The notes: generated from the letters alone by a model not told the origin. Numbered from the stretch's first letter, positions 52,594-60,936 are shown. The stretch is 64,000 nucleotides of DNA from Actinomadura livida (GCF_014648675.1 NZ_BMRO01000004.1:400638-464637), one strand, 5' to 3'. Translations and numbers: made by a program.

Positions 52594-53759
52594 ACGCGCC
52601 CACTCCGAACCTCGGCCCGGACGTGGTCGACACGGGCCACAGCGACGCGCGGCAGGCCCGAAAGCTCACCAGTAACGAGTTCACCGCGGTTGCCGTGGTG
52701 GCCGCGATGGTGGCCGTTCTCGGCTTGCTCGGATTCGTCAACAGCTTCGCTGCCGTGGCCGACGCCGCGCGCCCCTCGTTCGGCTCGTTCGCCTGGACGG
52801 TCCCGCTCGGCATCGACCTCGGCATTGCCATCTTCGCCGCGCTCGACATCGTGCTCGGCCGCCTGGACATGCGCGTTCGGTGGCTACGGCTCATCCCCTG
52901 GACGTTGACCGGCGCGACGGTCTACCTGAACGTGGCCGGTGAGAGCACAGCGTTCGGGAAGGTCGCCCACGCTGTGCTCCCGTGCCTGTGGGTCGCCGCT
53001 GTGGAGATTGGCGCCCATGTCGTGCGAGTCCGCGCCGGCATCGAAGCGGGTACCCGCATGGACGGGATCCGCGCGTCCCGATGGTTCCTCGCTCCCGTCC
53101 GGACGGGAGCGCTGTGGCGCCGCATGGTGCTGTGGGAGATCCGTTCGTACCCGGACGCGCTGAACCGCGAGCGGTCCCGGCTGCTGGTTCGGACCGACCT
53201 ACAGGACACCTACGGCGCGGTGGCATGGCGGTGGAAGGCGCCCCGGAAAGTCCGCGCGCTGTACCGGCTCGGCGAACTCGCCCCCGCTCCGACCGCGCCG
53301 AATGCGGACGCGCCGAGTCTGACGATCGCGGACCGTCCCGCGCTGAACGCCGGACCGTCCGCACCGACAGAGCCGGACCCGTCCGCCCCGGCAGAGAAGA
53401 CCGTCCGGCGGACCGATGGCCGGACGACGCGCGGACGGTCCGGCACCAAGTCCGGCGGACGGTCCCGGACCGGCGCGCGGACGGGCAAGCGGACGCCGAA
53501 GCGGACCGTCCCGGACGTGGACGACCTCATGCCGCTCGGTTGGCGGATCGCTGCCGACCTTGAGACGCGCGACGTGCCGCTCAAGCGCGACTCGCTTGCC
53601 GCCGAGATCCGCAAGACCGGCCAGAAGGTCAGCAGTGAGCGCGTGGGCGCACTGCTGGACCGGCTCAAGTCCGAAGCGCCCACCGACCCGACCCCCGTCA
53701 ACGCCACCGACACGGACGCCGCGGTCTCCGCCGCTGCTGAGGGGAGCGATGCGCGATGA
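52590..53759 (+). CDS. SpdB2-like DUF2637 spread protein
   Basis: This 389-aa protein has four membrane helices (about 30-50, 64-85, 94-110 and 121-142) matching DUF2637. A long basic linker rich in Ser, Thr, Arg and Pro follows, and then a C-terminal winged-helix-like segment (LADLETRDVPLKRDS in variant form, KVSSERVGALLDRLKSE). Spd proteins assist movement of AICE DNA between septal compartments of the recipient mycelium. It is coupled to traB by ATGA. Confidence 0.82.
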   Translation: MNAPTPNLGPDVVDTGHSDARQARKLTSNEFTAVAVVAAMVAVLGLLGFVNSFAAVADAARPSFGSFAWTVPLGIDLGIAIFAALDIVLGRLDMRVRWLRLIPWTLTGATVYLNVAGESTAFGKVAHAVLPCLWVAAVEIGAHVVRVRAGIEAGTRMDGIRASRWFLAPVRTGALWRRMVLWEIRSYPDALNRERSRLLVRTDLQDTYGAVAWRWKAPRKVRALYRLGELAPAPTAPNADAPSLTIADRPALNAGPSAPTEPDPSAPAEKTVRRTDGRTTRGRSGTKSGGRSRTGARTGKRTPKRTVPDVDDLMPLGWRIAADLETRDVPLKRDSLAAEIRKTGQKVSSERVGALLDRLKSEAPTDPTPVNATDTDAAVSAAAEGSDAR

Positions 53760-55918
53760 GTGCGAACCTGAACAAGCCCATGGGTGAGGTCATCGACTTC
53801 CCCGGACGCCCCACCGATCCGACCTCGGCCGGCGGCCCGGAGGACGTCCAGACCGACGCGCGACCGGCCGCCCCGGCGGACACCTCCTATGAGATCGAGC
53901 TGGACGAGACGCCGGCCGCCGAGGTGGCGAGCACGGTGCCGGCGCCGGTGGACGTCCCCGAGAGGGACGCCGCGCAGCGTCCGGTCATCCCCGCCACGCT
54001 GCAGAGCTGGGTGAGCATCAAGGCCGCCGTCCGCCAGACGGTGAACCGGTGGGCGCACGTCGCCGCGTTCCACCTGGTTCGCGTCCCCGCCTACGCCGGA
54101 CTGGCCACCGTCTACGGCGCGGCTGGCGCGTTCCGGCTCGTGGGGCGGCAACTGCGTTGGTGGTGGGTCACCGAACAGTTCTCCCTGCGCAACAACGCCG
54201 CGGCGGCCGGCGACGCTGATCTGTGGCTCAAGCTGCACCGTGAGGCCAAGGCCACGCGCACGTGGCGCGGCATCGTGGTCGCCGGTGAGGCGCTCGGCGT
54301 CGCCATGGGCGCAACGATGCTGGTCAGTGCGCCGCTGTGGACCCAAGCGCTGACCGCAGGAATCGTCGTCCCGCTGCTGGCGAGGTTCGGCCGTCCCGCT
54401 GACAAGCGCATCGTGAGCGCCGCCGTGGTGGCGCCCCGGTTCCGCAAGTTGAACGCGGACATCGTGCTTCGCGCCTACTACGCCACAAAGCTCGGCGACC
54501 CGGCCAAGCCCGGTCAGCAAATCGAGTTCGGCTCAAGCATGTCCCGCGACGGGGAGGGCAGCCGAGTCACGGTCGATCTGCCCTACGGCAAGGGCCTGGA
54601 CGACGCCATCAAGGCCAAGCCCGCCATTGCGTCCGGCCTGGACGTGTCGCTGTCGCAGGTGTTCATCACGCGCGACCCGACGTCCCACCGGCGTCACGTG
54701 CTGTGGGTGGCAGACCGTGACCCGCTCGCCGTTCCCGCCGGCCGGACGCCGCTGCTCAAGCTGCAGCCCACCGACATATGGGAACCGTCCCCGTTCGGCG
54801 TCGATGAGCGCGGACGCCCGGTGACCGTGGACATGATGTGGAACTCCATCCTGGTGGGCGCACAGCCGCGCCAGGGCAAGACGTTCTCGGCCCGCGCGCT
54901 CGCCCTGTACGCCGCGCTTGACCCCTACGTGCGCCTGAGCGTCTTCGACGGCAAGGGGTCGCCGGACTGGCGCAAGTTCAAGCTCGTTGCCGACCGGTGC
55001 GCGTTCGGCCTGGCCATGGGGCGCGACGGCGACCCGGTAGAGCTGTTCATCAACGCTCTGCGCGACATCAAGACCGATGTTCAGGACCGGTATCAGCGGC
55101 TCTCTGAGCTGCCCGCCGACGTCTGCCCAGAGGGCAAGCTCACGCGCGACATCGCCCGTGACCCGGCGTACCGCATGCCCGTCCGTCTCGTAGTGATCGA
55201 TGAGTTTCAGGAGTACTTCGACACCCCGGACCCGGACGCCAACAAGGAGATTGCCGCGCTGCTGGTCTTCCTGGTCAAGGTCGCCCCGGCCGCCGGCGTC
55301 ATCGTGCTCGGCGCCACTCAGAAGCCGTCCGGCATCGGCACCGGGCAGGTTGCCCAGCAGTTCAACGCGTTCCGCGACAATCACCAGATCCGATTCAGCC
55401 TCCGCACCGGGTCATGGCAGGTTTCTGACCTGGTTCTGGGATCGGGCGCCTACTCGGAGGGCTTCGACTCCTCGACCCTGCTGCCCGACTACAAGGGCGT
55501 GGGCATCCTGCGTGGCGCCAGCGACGCAACGCCCACGACCCGCACCTACCTCGCCGACGCTGAGGACGCCGAGAAGATCCTGACCGCGGCCCGCGCGTTC
55601 CGCGACCGCGCCGGAACCCTGTCCGGCATGGCCGCCGGCGAGGACATCGCCCGGCAGGTCCGTGACGTGCTCGCCGACGTCCGCTCCGCAGTCGAGCCCG
55701 GCGAGAAGTGGGTGAGCTGGCAGCACCTGGCGACCCGTCTCGCCGAGCGGCTGCCTGACAGCTACGGCGACCTGACCGCCGACGCGATCTCGGCTCAAGT
55801 CCGCGCGTTCGACGTCCCGAGCGTCAACGGCAAGCGAGACGGACAAGTCCTCAAGGGCGCCAAGCTCGCCGCCATCGACAAGGCCATCGAGCGCCGCGCC
55901 GAGAGCCTCGCCCGGTAG
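53756..55918 (+). CDS. TraB/FtsK-like conjugal DNA translocase
   Basis: This 720-aa membrane ATPase pumps double-stranded DNA during Streptomyces-type conjugation. It has a low-complexity N-terminus, membrane helices at about 172-190 and 195-210, and an FtsK/SpoIIIE motor with Walker A GAQPRQGKT (368-376) and Walker B VVIDEF (Asp482, Glu483). The motor is followed by LGATQKPSGIGTGQVAQQF. The C-terminal 90 residues form a winged helix that would read repeats in the DNA. It is the only conjugation ATPase in the element, as expected for an AICE. Confidence 0.92.
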   Translation: MSANLNKPMGEVIDFPGRPTDPTSAGGPEDVQTDARPAAPADTSYEIELDETPAAEVASTVPAPVDVPERDAAQRPVIPATLQSWVSIKAAVRQTVNRWAHVAAFHLVRVPAYAGLATVYGAAGAFRLVGRQLRWWWVTEQFSLRNNAAAAGDADLWLKLHREAKATRTWRGIVVAGEALGVAMGATMLVSAPLWTQALTAGIVVPLLARFGRPADKRIVSAAVVAPRFRKLNADIVLRAYYATKLGDPAKPGQQIEFGSSMSRDGEGSRVTVDLPYGKGLDDAIKAKPAIASGLDVSLSQVFITRDPTSHRRHVLWVADRDPLAVPAGRTPLLKLQPTDIWEPSPFGVDERGRPVTVDMMWNSILVGAQPRQGKTFSARALALYAALDPYVRLSVFDGKGSPDWRKFKLVADRCAFGLAMGRDGDPVELFINALRDIKTDVQDRYQRLSELPADVCPEGKLTRDIARDPAYRMPVRLVVIDEFQEYFDTPDPDANKEIAALLVFLVKVAPAAGVIVLGATQKPSGIGTGQVAQQFNAFRDNHQIRFSLRTGSWQVSDLVLGSGAYSEGFDSSTLLPDYKGVGILRGASDATPTTRTYLADAEDAEKILTAARAFRDRAGTLSGMAAGEDIARQVRDVLADVRSAVEPGEKWVSWQHLATRLAERLPDSYGDLTADAISAQVRAFDVPSVNGKRDGQVLKGAKLAAIDKAIERRAESLAR

Positions 55919-55934
55919 CGGACGACCCGCCACC

Positions 55935-56003
55935 GGTAGCGACCGCGCTACCCACCCCCGCTACCTGATCTACCTGCGCAAATAAGCCCAGGTAGCAGGT
56001 AGC
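55935..56003. repeat. Heptamer dyad after traB (candidate clt)
   Basis: CTACCTG occurs at 55961-55967 and 55970-55976, facing CAGGTAG at 55989-55995 and 55996-56002. Further GGTAGC (55935) and GCTACC (55947) copies lie to the left. The gap is noncoding. TraB proteins bind clusters of short repeats (clt) close to their gene; alternatively this is a terminator hairpin. Confidence 0.7.
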
Positions 56004-56044
56004 CCACGCCCCCGAACCGGCCCGAAAACCGCTCTGGGAGACCC

Positions 56045-56323
56045 ATGGAGACCCTCCACGCCGCTACCGCTACGGCTACCGACACCTCGGCCCCGATCCT
56101 CATCGTCCTCGCGTTCATCGCCACCGCCGTCTACCTCGTGTCGTGCTTCATCTGGCCGTTCCGCCCGTGCTCCCGCTGCGACGGCGCCGGCCGGTTCCGC
56201 TCCCCGTCCGGCCGCGCCTGGCGCTACTGCCACCGCTGCAAGGGCAGGGGCGCCCAACTCCGCACCGGCCGCCGCATCCTCACCTACCTCGGCAACACCC
56301 GCGACCGCGGAACCCGTCACTGA
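56045..56323 (+). CDS. Small membrane protein with zinc knuckles
   Basis: This 92-aa protein has one membrane helix (about 17-38, PILIVLAFIATAVYLVSCFIW) and a cytoplasmic part with CSRCDGAGRF and CHRCKGRG, two CxxCxGxG motifs like those of DnaJ. That makes one zinc site. It is basic at the C-terminus. Its position after traB and the heptamer dyad suggests a spread or transfer accessory role. Confidence 0.75.
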   Translation: METLHAATATATDTSAPILIVLAFIATAVYLVSCFIWPFRPCSRCDGAGRFRSPSGRAWRYCHRCKGRGAQLRTGRRILTYLGNTRDRGTRH

Positions 56324-56341
56324 CAGGAAGGACCCACCGTC

Positions 56342-56851
56342 ATGGCCAACGAGCCCACCATCACCATCACGGGGAACCTGACCCACGACCCGGAACTGAG
56401 GTTCACCACGTCCGGCCTGCCAGTCGCGTCGTTCACCATCGCCAGCACTCCGCGATACCGCGACACCGCCACCGGCGAGTGGAAGGACGGAGACACGTGG
56501 TTCGTTCGCTGCTCGGCCTGGCGCGACCTCGGCCAGAACATCGCCGAGTCCCTCAACCGCGGCTCGGCCGTGGTCGCCACCGGTCGACTCCGCCCCCGCA
56601 CGTACGAGGCAACGCCCGGTGACCCGACCACCAAGCGCACCGTCGTTGAACTGACGGTGGACGACATCGGCCCGTCCCTGCGACGCGCTACGGCCAAGGT
56701 CGTCAAGACGACCCGCGAGCGCCCCCACGAGGGCACCTCGTTCGGCTCCCCCTCGCCGGCCAAGGACGACCCGTGGGCCACCGCCGGAAGCAACTCGGCG
56801 AACACCCCCGCGGGCAACGCCAGCGGGTTCTCGGACGACCCGCCGTTCTAG
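56342..56851 (+). CDS. ssb: Single-stranded DNA-binding protein
   Basis: This 169-aa protein has an OB fold starting ITITGNLTHDPELRFTTSGLPVASFTI and containing WFVRCSAWRDLGQNIAESL. A disordered linker and the acidic protein-binding tip SDDPPF follow. It covers the single strand during element replication. GGAAGG precedes the ATG. The next operon starts after leader hairpin 2. Confidence 0.93.
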   Translation: MANEPTITITGNLTHDPELRFTTSGLPVASFTIASTPRYRDTATGEWKDGDTWFVRCSAWRDLGQNIAESLNRGSAVVATGRLRPRTYEATPGDPTTKRTVVELTVDDIGPSLRRATAKVVKTTRERPHEGTSFGSPSPAKDDPWATAGSNSANTPAGNASGFSDDPPF

Positions 56852-56868
56852 CCCCTACTCGGCCCCAT

Positions 56869-56917
56869 GGGGCGGTTCCTGGCGCACAGCCGCCAGCAAT
56901 CCGCCAGGAACCGCCCC
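56869..56917 (+). ncRNA. Conserved-loop leader hairpin, copy 2
   Basis: A perfect 15-bp stem (GGGGCGGTTCCTGGC with GCCAGGAACCGCCCC) closes a 19-base loop, GCACAGCCGCCAGCAATCC, which differs from copies 1 and 3 by one missing A. CTACCTCAAGGAGAG follows before the next ATG. A separate GCCCCATGGGGC palindrome overlaps its left edge. Confidence 0.8.
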
Positions 56918-56948
56918 CGCCGGCCCGTCACTACCTCAAGGAGAGACC

Positions 56949-57188
56949 ATGACGTCCCGACCCTTGCCCCAGACCTTGACCTACCTCGGCGAGCGGTACC
57001 GGCTCGTTGACGGACGCATCGTGCTCAACTGGCGCGACCGCCCCGTCTCGACTCGCCCCCGCCCGTGCCACTACTGCCACAACCCGGCGCACTTCACCGA
57101 CGACGCCGGCCGCCCCGTCCACAAGACGTGCCACGAGGTCGCCATCACGGCTGACCGCCTCGTCACCGGTGGGGACGTGGCCGCATGA
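56949..57188 (+). CDS. Small zinc-binding protein
   Basis: This 79-aa protein has a CHYCHNPAHF...HKTCH motif that can bind one zinc ion. AAGGAGAG lies before the ATG and leader hairpin 2 is directly upstream. It is the first gene of the replication operon and overlaps the next gene by 4 bases. No wider similarity is recognised. Confidence 0.72.
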   Translation: MTSRPLPQTLTYLGERYRLVDGRIVLNWRDRPVSTRPRPCHYCHNPAHFTDDAGRPVHKTCHEVAITADRLVTGGDVAA

Positions 57189-57583
57189 GCGCCGTCATGC
57201 GCGCCGACGCGTTCATGGACCCGACCGGCGAGCGGCACGGCATTCCCACCTGGCCGTGGCGCATGGCGCCCCCGCACCTCGCGACCCGCCGGCAGTTGAC
57301 CGCCATGGGCTTGCGCCCCGGTGGACAGTCCGTCCAGGGGCAGGTGATGTGGCGCTCCCGCCGCTACAGCGCTCCCGGTGGCGTCCGCGTCGCCTACCTC
57401 TACGACACGCGCCTTGCCCTGCCGAAGCGCACCCCAACTCCCGGCCAGGTGGCCGCGCTCAGCAAGGCCATGGCCGCACGCCGAACCTGCCCACGCTGCC
57501 AGACGGACGCCGGTTACGTCCTGCCTCGCCGCCACGGCGCATGCCTGGACTGCCTCACAGACTGGGAGGCGTCCGCCGCATGA
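57185..57583 (+). CDS. RRQRL-motif-like zinc-binding protein
   Basis: This 132-aa protein has an N-terminal ATRRQLTAMGLRPGGQ helix similar to the RRQRL motif proteins of AICEs. A strand region ends in AYLYDTRLALPKR, and CPRC...CLDC knuckles near the C-terminus bind zinc. It is coupled by ATGA overlaps to genes on both sides. The role is unknown, but it is a standard AICE core gene. Confidence 0.75.
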   Translation: MSAVMRADAFMDPTGERHGIPTWPWRMAPPHLATRRQLTAMGLRPGGQSVQGQVMWRSRRYSAPGGVRVAYLYDTRLALPKRTPTPGQVAALSKAMAARRTCPRCQTDAGYVLPRRHGACLDCLTDWEASAA

Positions 57584-58383
57584 CCGCGCCGCTGTTCTAC
57601 CTCGGAGCGCATCAACCACACTGGCTGTGGAATGCCGAGTTCCCGCTGTTCGTCTCGCATCGCCAGCTCACGCGCAAGGCACGATTGCGGCCGGCCACGT
57701 GCCGGTGGGCTCTCGACTCTGGCGGATTCACAGAACTCTCGCTAAACGGCCGATGGCTTACGAGCCCCGGCCAGTACGCCAGAGCGGCGACCCGCTACGC
57801 CGAGCACCTCGGCGCGCCGGACTTCATGTCTCAACAGGACTGGATGTGTGAGCCGTTCATGATCGAGCGGACCGGCCTGAGCGTCCGCGAACATCAAGAA
57901 CGCACGGTCGTCAACTACCTGGAACTGCGCACGCTCGCGCCGGCGCTCCCGTGGTTGCCGGTCCTGCAGGGCTGGACCCTGTCCGACTACCTACGGTGCA
58001 TAGACCTCTACGCGTCCGCTGGTGTCGATCTGGCTGCGTTGCCGCGAGTGGGTCTCGGCTCGGTTTGCCGGCGACAGTCAACCGGGGAGATCGGGCACAT
58101 TGTCGCCACGCTCGCCGGACGTGGCTTGCGGTTGCATGGATTCGGGGTCAAGACCGGCGGATTGCAGCGCTACGGCCACCAGCTCGCGTCCGCTGACTCC
58201 ATGGCATGGAGCTACAACGCGCGCCACCTGCCGCCCCTGCCGGACTGTGCCGGACACAAGAACTGTGTGAACTGTCTGCCGTACGCCACGAGGTGGCGCG
58301 GTCGGTTGCTCGCCGGCATGGCTGCCCGCGGTCATCAAACTGACCTGCTCGCCCTGCAGGCACACGAGGGGAGCGCACCATGA
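57580..58383 (+). CDS. TGT/DpdA-like (queuine tRNA-ribosyltransferase-like) protein
   Basis: This 267-aa TIM-barrel-like protein has the TGT hallmark LDSGGF (45-50), FMSQQDWMCEP (82-92), LPVLQGW (126-132), VGLGSVCRR (157-165) and HGFGVKT (186-192). It ends with ADSMAW and a CAGHKNCVNC cysteine cluster. tRNA-guanine transglycosylases and DpdA enzymes of phages and islands exchange guanine for 7-deazaguanines in tRNA or DNA. It is shorter than tRNA TGT, and no preQ0 genes are nearby, so DNA modification or a non-catalytic role is possible. Overlaps genes on both sides by 4 bases. Confidence 0.75.
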   Translation: MTAPLFYLGAHQPHWLWNAEFPLFVSHRQLTRKARLRPATCRWALDSGGFTELSLNGRWLTSPGQYARAATRYAEHLGAPDFMSQQDWMCEPFMIERTGLSVREHQERTVVNYLELRTLAPALPWLPVLQGWTLSDYLRCIDLYASAGVDLAALPRVGLGSVCRRQSTGEIGHIVATLAGRGLRLHGFGVKTGGLQRYGHQLASADSMAWSYNARHLPPLPDCAGHKNCVNCLPYATRWRGRLLAGMAARGHQTDLLALQAHEGSAP

Positions 58384-59324
58384 CCGCTCTCGACACACAT
58401 CCCGGCTGGTTCGCGCTCGCGTGCGCGGCGCGCGGATGGCACGTGTTCCCGCTCACGCCGGGGGACAAGCCGCCGCTGGCTGGGTTCACTGACTGGGAGG
58501 CCAACGCCACCACCGACCCGGCGCGTATCCGCGAGTGCTGGTCACGTGCCCGGTACAACGTCGGGATTGCGTGTGGCCCGTCCGGTCTCGTGGTGATCGA
58601 CCTCGACATGCCCAAGCCCGGTGAGCGCCCGCCGGCCGAGTGGGATGCGCCCGGCGTCAACGAGGGAGCGGACGCGTTCGCCCTGCTGTGCGAGCGGCAC
58701 GGCCAACCGTTCCCGTTCGAGACGTTCACCGTCCGGACTCGGCGGGGTGGGTGGCATCTGTACTTCGAAGCGCCGTCCGATGTTCGCCTGACCAACACGG
58801 CGAGCAAATCGCCGCGCGCTCTGGGATGGAAGATCGATACCCGCGCGCACGGCGGATTCGTCGTCGGCCCCGGTAGCTACGTCGATCTCTCGGACGGTGC
58901 CGGATCGTACGAGGTCGTTAACAGCGTCGCCCCGATGCCGCTACCCGAGTGGCTCACCGGACTACTCAAGCCCGCTCCCGCCCCCACTCCCGCCTTGAGT
59001 GCCTACCGCGACTCCGCAGGAGTCGGTGACCTTGACGCCTACGCACAAGCGGCACTCAAGGCGGAAGCGGATCGGGTGGCGAGTGCCGAGCACGGTGGAC
59101 GTAATCGGGCGTTGAACAAAGCCGCGTACAACCTCGGCCGGATCATCGCCGCCGGCGTCCTGCCGGAAGACATCGCGACAGGCGTTCTGTACGACGCTGC
59201 GAGCGTCCACTTCGGCCCGTCTCGTGAGGACGTCCGTCCCAATGAAGCGCGCGCCACGATTCGGTGCGCAATCGAAGCGGGCAAGCGAAACCCGCGCGAC
59301 ATCACCAGGAGGGGCGCAGCATGA
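58380..59324 (+). CDS. Prim-Pol (bifunctional DNA primase/polymerase)
   Basis: This 314-aa protein has the N-terminal Prim-Pol fold: FPLTPGDKPPL, the catalytic DLD at 74-76, GGWHLYFE with the active-site His at about 126, and KIDTRAHGGFVVGPGS. A C-terminal helical part (NKAAYNLGRIIAAGVLPED) resembles the linker of such primases. Together with the coupled DUF3631 gene it forms the replication unit of the element, which replicates briefly after excision. Confidence 0.9.
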   Translation: MTALDTHPGWFALACAARGWHVFPLTPGDKPPLAGFTDWEANATTDPARIRECWSRARYNVGIACGPSGLVVIDLDMPKPGERPPAEWDAPGVNEGADAFALLCERHGQPFPFETFTVRTRRGGWHLYFEAPSDVRLTNTASKSPRALGWKIDTRAHGGFVVGPGSYVDLSDGAGSYEVVNSVAPMPLPEWLTGLLKPAPAPTPALSAYRDSAGVGDLDAYAQAALKAEADRVASAEHGGRNRALNKAAYNLGRIIAAGVLPEDIATGVLYDAASVHFGPSREDVRPNEARATIRCAIEAGKRNPRDITRRGAA

Positions 59325-60571
59325 CGGACGCGACCCACAGCGACCGCGGCGAGCGCCAGGCGGCCGGCGGGGAAGGCGTGGCCGCGCTGAATGCGGCTCG
59401 CGATTTCATCACCCGGTTCTGCGTGCTGCCCAGCCAAGCGGCATACGACGCTATGGCGCTGTGGGCCGCGCACGCCCACGTGATCGACGCATTCGACTCC
59501 ACGCCACGCATGGCGTTCCTGTCACCCGAACCCGGATCGGGCAAGACGCGAGCGCTCGAAATCCTTACCCTGCTGGTTCCGTTCCCGATGCACGCGGTGA
59601 ACGCGAGCGCCCCGGCGCTCTACCGGTCGGTGGGTAACCGCGAGCGCCGGCCTACGGTTCTCTTTGACGAAATCGACACCGTGTTCGGCCCCAAGGCCAA
59701 GGACAACGAGGATCTACGGGGATTGCTGAACGCGGGCCACCGACGCGCCGGCGTCGCCTATCGCTGCGTGGGAGAGGGCACCAACCAAGGCGTTCAGGAA
59801 TTTCCCGCGTACGCAGCCGTCGCGCTCGCCGGACTGGGCAACCTGCCGGACACGATCCTTACCCGGTCCGTCATCGTTCGCATGCGTCGCCGCGCCCCTC
59901 ACGAACGAATAGAGCCGTACCGCGCTCGCATCCACGAACCGGAGGGCTGGAAAGTCCGCGCCATGCTCGCCGATTGGGTCACGACTCAGGCCGAGCGACT
60001 CGGCGACGCTTGGCCCGAGATGCCGCCCGGAATCACCGACCGTCCGGCGGACGTCTGGGAACCTCTCCTGGCCATTGCCGACGCTGCCGGGGGAGAGTGG
60101 CCCGACCGCGCGCGCGATGCATGCGTCTATCTCGTCAAGCAGGGTGCCGAGCGCGGTGTAAGTCTCGGGATTCGCCTCCTGATGGACCTTCATCGGATAT
60201 TCGACGGCGCCCGCGCTCTGTTCACCGAAACCATCCTTGACCGGCTCCACGGCATCGAAGATGCCCCATGGGCTGAACTTAAAGGCGTCCCACTCGACAG
60301 CCGCGGACTTTCCCGGTTGCTCTCGCAATACGACGTGGCGCCGGTGAAAGTGAAAATCGAAGGTAGGTCCCTCATGGGGTACCGCGCCGATCACCTCGCA
60401 GACGCATGGGCGCGCTACCTCCCAGCCACCTCGGCTGAGGGACCGGAACCTACGGAACCTCCGGAACCCACCCAGCTCACGACCCTCGATCCCGGTTCTG
60501 GCGAGCGGAGCGGTTCCGGAACCTCCGGAACCGAGCGCCCGCCGCCGGTTCCGAAGGTTCCGGAACCCTGA
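59321..60571 (+). CDS. DUF3631 helicase-like replication protein
   Basis: This 416-aa P-loop protein has Walker A SPEPGSGKT (68-76) and Walker B TVLFDEID (112-119), with a DUF3631 domain from about 185 to 370. It pairs with the Prim-Pol, and together they replace a single Rep protein. The last 50 residues are low-complexity Pro-Glu and Ser-Gly repeats encoded by GGAACC/GGTTCC iterons, so the coding tail doubles as a DNA element. The ATG at 59321 overlaps the previous stop. Confidence 0.88.
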   Translation: MTDATHSDRGERQAAGGEGVAALNAARDFITRFCVLPSQAAYDAMALWAAHAHVIDAFDSTPRMAFLSPEPGSGKTRALEILTLLVPFPMHAVNASAPALYRSVGNRERRPTVLFDEIDTVFGPKAKDNEDLRGLLNAGHRRAGVAYRCVGEGTNQGVQEFPAYAAVALAGLGNLPDTILTRSVIVRMRRRAPHERIEPYRARIHEPEGWKVRAMLADWVTTQAERLGDAWPEMPPGITDRPADVWEPLLAIADAAGGEWPDRARDACVYLVKQGAERGVSLGIRLLMDLHRIFDGARALFTETILDRLHGIEDAPWAELKGVPLDSRGLSRLLSQYDVAPVKVKIEGRSLMGYRADHLADAWARYLPATSAEGPEPTEPPEPTQLTTLDPGSGERSGSGTSGTERPPPVPKVPEP

Positions 60572-60635
60572 CCCTCACCCGGAACCCGATATACCCGCCT
60601 TGACCTGCGAAGGTTCCGCAGGTTCCGGAGGTTCC
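60445..60635. repeat. GGTTCC/GGAACC iteron cluster (candidate replication origin)
   Basis: Thirteen copies lie in 191 bases. GGAACC starts at 60445, 60454, 60463, 60518, 60527, 60562 and 60581. GGTTCC starts at 60512, 60547, 60556, 60612, 60621 and 60630. Most neighbours are exactly 9 bases apart, and orientation switches twice. It spans the 3' end of the DUF3631 gene and the noncoding gap after it. Confidence 0.85.
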
Positions 60636-60681
60636 GCACTTCTAGCCGAAGGGAGGACGACCACCTACAGCGCTCTGTCTG

Positions 60682-60715
60682 GCCCGGTGCACAGCCGCCA
60701 AGCAATCCATCGGGC
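60682..60715 (+). ncRNA. Conserved-loop leader hairpin, copy 3
   Basis: GCCCGGT pairs with ATCGGGC (one G-U) around the loop GCACAGCCGCCAAGCAATCC, which is identical to copy 1. CTCAAGGAGGAG follows before the excisionase start. A published int-alpA candidate RNA motif of actinobacterial mobile elements has a similar location, but I cannot test identity. Confidence 0.75.
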
Positions 60716-60747
60716 TTGGAAACTCACTCAAGGAGGAGTAGTCAACC

Positions 60748-60936
60748 GTGGCACGCAAAGACGAATTGCTCACGATCTCCGAGGTGATTGCCGAACTCGG
60801 CGTCCCGCGCGCGACGTTCTACCGCTGGCGCCAGCTCGGCAAGGCGCCCCGCAGTATCAAATACCCGAACGGGGACGTTCGGATACGCCGGTCCGTCCTT
60901 GAGCGTTGGCTCTCTGCGCTTGAGGAGGCTGCGTGA
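60748..60936 (+). CDS. xis: AlpA/Xis-type excisionase
   Basis: This 62-aa winged-helix protein of the MerR/AlpA type (LTISEVIAELGVPRATFYRWRQLGKAP...RIRRSVLERWLSALEE) bends DNA at the att sites to direct excision. GTG start after AAGGAGGAG. Its stop overlaps the integrase start by 4 bases. Confidence 0.88.
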   Translation: MARKDELLTISEVIAELGVPRATFYRWRQLGKAPRSIKYPNGDVRIRRSVLERWLSALEEAA

